This document shows positions 29,659 to 35,097 of a stretch of 35,097 bases of DNA, piece by piece. Positions within the stretch are counted from its first letter, which is position 1. Each line of letters begins with the position of its first letter. The position numbers and the translations under genes were made by a program. The notes under the pieces were generated by a model that saw nothing but the letters and a program-made list of their open reading frames with translations, did not search any database and was not told the DNA's origin. The DNA is from Chara braunii (lineage: Eukaryota > Streptophyta > Charophyceae > Charales > Characeae): positions 4,267,598 through 4,302,694 of the forward strand of contig BFEA01000037.1 of assembly GCA_003427395.1 (NCBI GenBank). Direction: 5' to 3'.

Positions 29659-29911
29659 GCATGAGTGGTGTGGGTGGCATATGGCTGGCCAACACTCTGA
29701 GCTGATTTTGTTTGGTGGGCTTGTGGACCTCGTGAGGCCTTGATTACCGCTGTGTGGTTTGCGTCCCTGGTTCTCAGGGCGGCATGAGTGGGGTGGGTGG
29801 CATGGCAGTATTTATGGCTGGGCAACACTCTGAGCTGATTTTGTTTGGTGGGCTTGTGGACCTCGTGAGGCCTTGATTACCGCTGTGTGGTTTGCGTCCC
29901 TGGTTCTCAGG
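29659..29911. repeat. Near-identical tandem duplication of 123-133 bp
   Basis: GCATGAGTGGxGTGGGTGGCAT starts at 29659 and 29782. From AACACTCTGAGCTG (29691 and 29824) the copies are identical through GGTTCTCAGG, ending at 29779 and 29911. The second copy has a 10-base insertion. Identity over about 88 bases marks a recent event. Confidence 0.9.
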
Positions 29912-30243
29912 AAAACATCAAAGAAATGCAATTTCACAGGGGTTGTTCGGGTTTCCTGGTTTGCAGGCATGTAGACTGGTCGTTGGACGAAAGTACTTAG
30001 TAATTGAGGTGTGTCGGAGCTGGGCGGTTATTTTACGTGCGAAGCTCTCAGACCAAAGGCATGACCGGGGTGCTAGGAGGGTAATGCTGTGTTGAGGACA
30101 GCAGGGAGACAAGGGGCCATAATGCTCTCCGTTGGAAAAAGGGAATCACTTGGGTTCAAAGTTGGGTCAGCAGTCTGGGCCTGTTTGGGAGGCCGTGGAA
30201 AAGGGAATGATGAAGCAATGAGGGAGGCAGGGGACATGCGCAC
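29912..30243. other. Stretch without recognisable gene
   Basis: Begins right after TTCTCAG (a possible splice acceptor) with AAAACATCAAAGAAATGCA. No family match is recognised. Confidence 0.35.
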
Positions 30244-30249
30244 CACACA

Positions 30250-30320
<71 letters not shown>
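30244..30320. repeat. (AC)n-(AG)n microsatellite
   Basis: CA repeats 30244-30292 with one interruption, then GA repeats to 30320. Confidence 0.95.
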
Positions 30321-30322
<2 letters not shown>

Positions 30323-30718
30323 TTCAGCGTAATTTTGACACACCACTAGTTCTCTGATTGTGTATCATCTTTGGTTTGCCACACCACTACTATGGTGTAT
30401 TGCTGACGGAGTGCACTGCATCGTCACTCGACCGGGGATCAGCAGCCTGTTTCTTTGTCTGCTGTGGTTCTCTCTGGGCCTGCCTCACAGGTTGTTTTAG
30501 TTCCTTTGTTCCAAATGACAATATCCACTCCAATGCCCCCTGCAGACAATCCAGCCTCCTGCCTGCAGCCACAGGACCATATTTTATGCTCTGCAGCATT
30601 AGATATTCAAGAGTCACTGGCACAACAGGATATGGTTCCCGCCCAGGGTAACTCCCGATTCCAGGGGCAGTCCCTACTGAGGATGTAGCTCCAAACGTCC
30701 AAGGATTGGAACATGATT

Positions 30719-30905
30719 TGCCCGATCTGCAAGTTGCCCACAAAGTGTAGACCACGAGTGATTTGCAAATGGTTGATTGGAATCGTTTTGCTGAGCCACT
30801 AATTTAGACCACATGGGTGATCTGCAAATCACTGACCAGCAAACAACCCGTACATTTTGGGATTGCAGCACCATATGGGTGATCTGCAAATTGTTGGCCA
30901 GCATC
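30719..30905. repeat. About 60-bp degenerate repeat with GTGATCTGCAAAT core
   Basis: The core GTGAT(T/C)TGCAAAT occurs at 30758, 30817 and 30879 (spacing 59 and 62). A weaker version, CCGATCTGCAAGT, lies near 30722. Copies 2-4 share an upstream AGACCAC/CACCATA(T)-like word and copies 3-4 a TGxCCAGC end. Confidence 0.65.
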
Positions 30906-31973
30906 CGGCATTCCAGTCTGAACCCCCCCCCAATCTCTGTGGTCCGGGTGCAACTAATATCAGCCTTCACATCCTCGACTGCCCACTTTGTACACTGTTG
31001 GACTTTCTTGCAATTGCCCTTCACCTTGATGCTGAGCTTCCCTCCCTATAGGCAGAGGATAGTAATTATATTAAGGAAGGAGGCCGTACAATTGCGGCCC
31101 TACAAGTACCAATGAGGTCTGTTGACTTGAACTGCACAATGCGCAGGCAGGTGAGTGGTTTCATCCTCCATCCCACATCTCTGCCTGCATTGTACACGGG
31201 CCTGGCCATTACATGGCCATTGCATATGCTTCTGACCACTGCAAGATGTGGGACAATGACACCATGGCCCATGTCATGACTGATGCACTTAATTCTTAGA
31301 TAACAATCCTGTTTTCCCGCCATAGCAAATGGTCTGCACACTCTTTTCGAAGACCATTCCTCTGCTCCCGTGCTGCAGCAGGACAATGTATCAACATTCT
31401 GCAGCCCTCTGCTTTGCACAGGTACAAACACTTAAACTCAGCTGCAGCCATCATCGTGTCTGTCACAACGAGTGTGATGACAAGGTTTCTGCATTCATGC
31501 GTGTGGACTGCTCCTCCTTTCCTGACTGCAGGCACAGTCCTCACCTGGACACTATATGTCCATTTCGCAGCCATGGGCGTTATACTGAATGCATGGTCTT
31601 TTGTGGTGCCATTCTACCTTCACGTTGGCCTGCAATGGACTGACAAATGGGTGTGCTCATTGTCAACCGTTGTGGCAATTGTTGTACTGAATGCTCCGAT
31701 AGGTCTTCCATGTCCTCATACATCTCATCCTTACAATGTGTCCTTTGTGTCGTCAAGGACAGATTGACTTTTGAGTCTTCGGTCATCCTTTGATACGGTT
31801 TCATCTTCATTCAGCACTCCTTACTTTCCCTTACTTTTCGTTCATCTTCCTTTTCTGTCTCCTTTCCATCTTTTCTGTGTTTATCCCCTCCCCCTCTGCT
31901 CTGCGAAGCGTGCCCTTATGGCACGTGGGGATGCGGGCAGCTCACACTTTATCAACATTGCGAGCCTTGTTTT
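30906..31973. other. Stretch without recognisable gene
   Basis: Several hydrophobic open frames of about 100 codons (e.g. 31414-31767 plus) show no motif, start context or splice support. Pyrimidine-rich near 31780-31910. Confidence 0.4.
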
Positions 31974-32171
31974 GTGAGAGGCACAGTAAAAGGGGAGCTA
32001 AAAGAAGAAATGATAAAAGAATGGTGTCAGTGTGCTCTTCGTATCCGTGTTCTATTTCCATTGTTTGTTTTCGTGAGAGACACAGTAAAGGGGGAGCTAA
32101 AAGAAGAAATGATAAAAGAACAGTGTCATTGTGCTCTTCGTATCCGTGTTCTGTTTCCATTGTTTGTTTTG
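31974..32171. repeat. 99-bp tandem duplication, frame-neutral
   Basis: Two copies starting GTGAGAGxCACAGTAAA at 31974 and 32073, differing at only a handful of positions. The period of 99 keeps two plus-strand frames open across both copies, giving a 33-residue peptide repeat in either frame. Nothing else supports translation. Confidence 0.85.
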
Positions 32172-32454
32172 TTAACGTGCGCACTTTTAGTCGATAGATG
32201 TGTGACATTATATATAGGACTTACGCTATGATCGGTTAGGAGACTCTGCAGACTGTAGAGGGTTCAGCCTCCCGAAAGTCCTTTTCTCCTTTTCTGCCTA
32301 TGATTTATTGGACAGTTCTCTTACTGTTTATGATTTCTTGGGCAGTTCTCTGTAGTCATTGAGAAATGCCAGTGAACTGTAGGCAGAAAGGGACAAGGGA
32401 CAAGAAATGGGAGGCTATAACACAGTGTTCGTATATTATATGTGTGTGGGTTCA

Positions 32455-32494
32455 GCCTGTTGATGAGTCTGTGAAACTCCGACGAACACCAGGC
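32455..32494 (+). ncRNA. Hammerhead-ribozyme-like fold, imperfect
   Basis: GCCTG-TTGATGA-GTC-TGTGAAACTCC-GAC-GAACAC-CAGGC resembles the hammerhead order CUGAUGA, stem II, GAAA. The invariant C3 is U here, only GAA is present, and the outer helix pairs the two flanks with each other, which a hammerhead does not do. More likely a decayed or fortuitous match. Confidence 0.15.
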
Positions 32495-32556
32495 AGTTCT
32501 CTATGACTCGATGACAAAACATATATAAATTATGGGCTGTTTTGGGGCCGTACCTT

Positions 32557-32602
32557 GTGCAAGTGTGCAGAAAGATAGGCGTTATCTTTTGAAGGATCAC
32601 CT
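32557..32602 (+). repeat. 46-bp direct repeat, copy 1
   Basis: Matches 33780-33825 with three differences. It contains the hairpin-capable AGGCGTTATC..GATCACCT segment. Confidence 0.85.
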
Positions 32603-32692
32603 GTTTTGGTGAAAGCACCCAGTTTACCTGATAGATCCAGACATCGGGACTCGATCCCTAGACCTACTCCGTAACCCTGTACATTGTGCCTA

Positions 32693-33028
32693 CAACCCTG
32701 TGTGAGATTTGAACCCACGTCCTGCCCGTAGGTTAGTAGTTATCGTGTTAGTCTGTCGTAGGTCTTGATCCATAGATCTTCGTGTTAGCGGTTTAGTCTG
32801 TTACTGTTAGTCTTAGTTAGGGGCCCTTCTGGAAGTCCCTACCGTAGGTCCTAGAAGGTCGTACCCTGTGTGAGATTTGAGCCCACATCCTGCCCGCAGG
32901 TTAGTAGTTAGCGTGTTAGTCTGTTGTAGGTCTTGATCCATAGGTCTTCGTGTTAGCGGATTAGTCTGTTACCATTAGTCTTAGTTAGGGGCCCTTCTGG
33001 AAGTCCCTACCGTAGGTCCTAGAAGGTC
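32693..33028. repeat. 168-bp tandem duplication with minus-strand T-arm-like motifs
   Basis: Copies 32693-32860 and 32861-33028 differ at few positions. On the minus strand each contains GTGGG(T/C)TCAAATCTCAC, a 5-bp stem with a 7-nt loop like a tRNA T arm / B box. A further GGATCGAGTCC B-box-like word lies just beside the array (about 32645-32660, minus). No full cloverleaf is formed. Confidence 0.8.
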
Positions 33029-33099
33029 ATAGGCTCCACTGATTGTGTCTGAGTCAGCAAGGCAGCAAGTCCACCTCGTCCAGTCAGCAAGTACCATGG

Positions 33100-33200
33100 G
33101 AGTCCTATGCGGTTTGGGACAGCAGTCCCACACGGTTTGGGGCACTGCTGGGCCACGTGTTTTGGCTCATCCCCAGGCCCACGCGGTTTGACCCAGGGGC
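33100..33200 (+). promoter_or_regulatory. Four 23-25 bp upstream repeats with CGGTTTG core
   Basis: CGGTTTG or a close variant (TGTTTTG) recurs at about 33110, 33133, 33158 and 33183, each preceded by YCCCAYRC-like bases. The array ends about 40 bases before a TATA box, as expected for repeated activator sites, though function is inferred. Confidence 0.4.
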
Positions 33201-33228
33201 TGGGGCAGGCCAGGCCACCTCGGCACAG

Positions 33229-33236
33229 TATAAATA
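33229..33236 (+). promoter_or_regulatory. TATA box
   Basis: TATAAATA, a consensus-quality box 49 bases before the ATG at 33278 and just after the 25-bp repeat array. Confidence 0.45.
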
Positions 33237-33277
33237 AAGAGGCAGCGCACAGCCATTCATTCATTCGCCTGTGAGCC

Positions 33278-33391
33278 ATGCGGAAGCGCTGCTTCAGCGA
33301 CTTTTGTGGGAGGTCTGCAGGTGCCCGAAGTAGAAGTGGGCTGAGGAAGACGGCGGTGGCCATATCCGCCATGCTGCTGACGTCAACAGTG

Positions 33392-33441
<50 letters not shown>

Positions 33442-33562
33442 ACATTCAGGGTGTATCAACGTGCGTGTGTACATGAGTGCGAGTGAGGCTGGTGATGTAG
33501 ATAGTGTTCAGCTGGGGACTTCAGACTGTTCGGCGGCCGTAGCCGGAAGTCGTAACGGTTGA
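33278..33562 (+). CDS. Small ORF of 94 codons with a Cys-Val repeat, uncertain
   Basis: First ATG after the TATA box, in a Kozak-like context (GCC ATG C). The N-terminal 35 residues are basic (MRKRCFSDFCGRSAGARSRS); a Cys-Val dipeptide run then comes from the (GT)n microsatellite at 33395-33440; the tail is Ser/Ala-rich. The stop at 33560-33562 is followed by AATAAA at 33732. I recognise no family. The microsatellite inside the frame argues against a conserved protein. The block may instead be an LTR or promoter fragment whose first ATG is incidental. Confidence 0.2.
33395..33440. repeat. (GT)n microsatellite
   Basis: Pure GT repeat of about 23 units. Confidence 0.95.
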
Positions 33563-33731
33563 CTTGAGCTGAGTTCCGGCCAAAGGCCATATCTTTGAGT
33601 TTTCTGTGTGGCCGCAAGACACCAGTGCAAGTTCATTGCTGATTCTGTGTTGACGAAGTTGGTTTGCCATCGTGTATGCATGTTGCAAGCGAGATTGTGT
33701 CAAGTCTGATTTCATTGGTCAACTCCTGTGC

Positions 33732-33737
33732 AATAAA
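33732..33737 (+). terminator. AATAAA polyadenylation-type signal
   Basis: AATAAA about 170 bases after the small ORF and about 500 bases after the TATA box. Consistent with a short transcription unit or an LTR. Confidence 0.3.
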
Positions 33738-33779
33738 GTGAGTGCACTTCATTGATTCAAGGGGCAAGTGTGCATAAGG

Positions 33780-33825
33780 GTGCAAGTGTGCAGAATTATA
33801 GGTGTTATCTTTTGAAGGATCACCT
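33780..33825 (+). repeat. 46-bp direct repeat, copy 2
   Basis: Near-identical to 32557-32602, offset 1223. AGGTG at 33800-33804 and CACCT at 33821-33825 pair perfectly, with ATC/GAT inside. Confidence 0.85.
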
Positions 33826-35097
33826 ATTTTTGACTCCTGTGCAAATGCAAGTCATATGAGCGAGAGCGATATACAGAAATCCAAATTGCGAAATCACGAA
33901 GTAGCCCAGATAGTCAAGAACCAAGCAGAAAGCACACTGCACCGAGATACAGCCAAATAAGAGCAATACAATGAACTCAAATGTTGACGTTGACACAATC
34001 TCACCACATCAACACGGTATCCAATGTCGCTCTGCGTTGAGCAGCCCGGCTATGGCCGCCTAACGGCGCTGCCGTCGGAGCACCCTTGCCTACAAGGCCT
34101 GTATGCGCGCTGGCTGGAGCGAGTGTCCTCGAGGCTACACTGCAAAGCAGCAGCGAGGCCGCATCTGCTTGCCAGGTAGGATGTGTCCTGGATGGAGTGC
34201 TCACTTAAGTTTTTCTTTAGTTTTTATCAGTAATCTACTCTTCAAAGGTAAATAAGAGACACCTAAATGTGTGATAGTATATATGATAGGTGTGATATCT
34301 CCAAGAAATATGCGGAACTTATCTTTATAAATCGGAATCGGTGTATGCTCGCCTGAGCCCTCGCCAAACAGCAGGGGACACAGAACCCCCCAGTTATATT
34401 AATTGGGGTGACATAGCCACAGTGCGTTATGCTTTACTTATCAGGTAATTCTGTACAACAGGGCAATTCTTTTCCAAACAATCCTATCACGTTCGGACCT
34501 TTTCCGCGCTGCATAGAAGCCATTACTTTACATTCAGCCTCTATATGGAAAGTGATCCCTGCTTGTCGTGGCCTGGGCCTGACTCAACAAGTTTCCAGTA
34601 CCTTCCAGTCGGCCCAAAGTGTCTGCACCCAGGCTCACTCAGACCATTGCCTGCACAGCTTTTTAACTGCCCCTCGCGGTCTGTGACGTGTTCCCTGCTT
34701 TCTGATAGGCCGAGAGGCCTGCTTCCACGTCGAAGCTTCCAGAGTCCAGAGGCCTGGAAGCTTCTTTTCTGATTCTCACGAGCTGGGCTTCTCTAACCAA
34801 CCGGCGCGTGTAAACTGTTTGGCGCCCAAGCACAAGCAATCGACAGATTTGGCAGATTTGGGACCCGATGATATTCAGGCCCGCCTTCACATAGGGCGGG
34901 CACATTGCTTACTGGGGCCCCCTTGGGCACTCTGAGGCGGCTGTGGAGTGGCTAATGTGAGGGCACAGTCCTCGCACTCCACGCCCCTTAGCCTCGAAAG
35001 TCTGCTGATATGGTTCTACACGGGTGCTTTCCCCTTCGACTTCCGTTCGTAATCTGCAACCACTTGCACAAATGGTTAATAGGTACCCTCACTTTTC
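33826..35097. other. Right-hand end, no gene recognised
   Basis: Short open frames on both strands without motifs. The only structure noted is the inverted repeat at 34732-34764. Confidence 0.4.
34732..34764. repeat. Inverted repeat GAAGCTTCCAG / CTGGAAGCTTC
   Basis: Perfect 11-bp arms at 34732-34742 and 34754-34764 with an 11-nt loop. The GAAxxTTC units also match heat-shock-element half-site spacing, but no gene is recognised downstream. Confidence 0.75.

Larger units (their letters stand above)
32172..32692. other. Mixed stretch with TATATATA and short repeats
   Basis: TATATATAGG at 32208-32217, and a repeated GGGTTCAGCCT ... GGCAGTTCTCT word pair at about 32258-32350 and 32448-32503. 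No gene is recognised. Confidence 0.4.

Noticed and set aside
31414-31767. 117-codon hydrophobic ORF resembling a membrane protein
   Set aside because: No family motif, no start or splice support, and overlapping frames on both strands are similarly open.
32530-32718. Minus-strand ORF over the 46-bp repeat
   Set aside because: Covers repeats with tRNA-like words and has no protein features.
34001-34204. Minus-strand Ala/Ser/Pro-rich ORF
   Set aside because: Short, low complexity, no motif or context.
1-35097. CRISPR array, bacterial operon or phage genes
   Set aside because: No regularly spaced identical repeats with unique spacers and no prokaryotic gene organisation; direct repeats found are tandem satellites or LTRs.

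Overview
This is a eukaryotic, intron-bearing, repeat-dominated genomic window. No bacterial gene organisation, intact rRNA or intact tRNA gene is visible. Plant-type telomere-like motifs (TTTAGGG on the minus strand near 8.82-8.85 kb), a Ty3/gypsy chromovirus primed by an initiator-Met-like site, L1-type LINE relics and very long dinucleotide arrays point to the green lineage. A large-genome charophyte such as Chara fits, but that is inference from style and not from a marker gene.

Left half (1-20.8 kb): a graveyard of nested retroelements in AT-rich DNA. LINE copy A (minus strand) carries ORF1 and an apurinic-type endonuclease, both broken. A Ty3/gypsy chromovirus (minus strand, about 3264-10905) has landed inside LINE A ORF1. 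It has two LTRs, a near-match 5-bp target duplication and a primer binding site. Its order is gag (zinc knuckle), protease (DSG), RT (YVGD instead of YxDD), RNase H, the start of integrase and a chromodomain. It is dead: nonsense codons, frame changes, a damaged RT motif and loss of the integrase catalytic core. To its right lie a roughly 245-bp tandem repeat carrying CT/CA microsatellites and an assembly gap, then G-rich degenerate repeats. LINE copy B (plus strand, about 14.8-17.5 kb) is an RT relic with a CCHC finger and a 55-60 bp tandem repeat behind it. LINE copy C (plus strand, 19.2-20.8 kb) holds ORF1 and the start of the endonuclease. Copies A and C share the same unusual ORF1 module.

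Right half (20.8-35.1 kb): more GC-rich, with few recognisable retroelement proteins. The best host-gene candidate is a first coding exon at 22213-22535 with a good start context and a GTAAGT donor. About 2 kb downstream is a cluster of four 17-nt exon-like units (24377-24752), two with both splice sites; the last keeps the reading frame of the first exon. The remainder is packed with local duplications (99, 123-133, 168, about 202 bp) and GT/GA/GC microsatellites, two of which are sites of minisatellite expansion or assembly breakage. At 33.1-33.8 kb a compact block holds four 25-bp upstream repeats, a TATA box, a small ORF and an AATAAA signal; it may be a small transcription unit or an LTR-like promoter.
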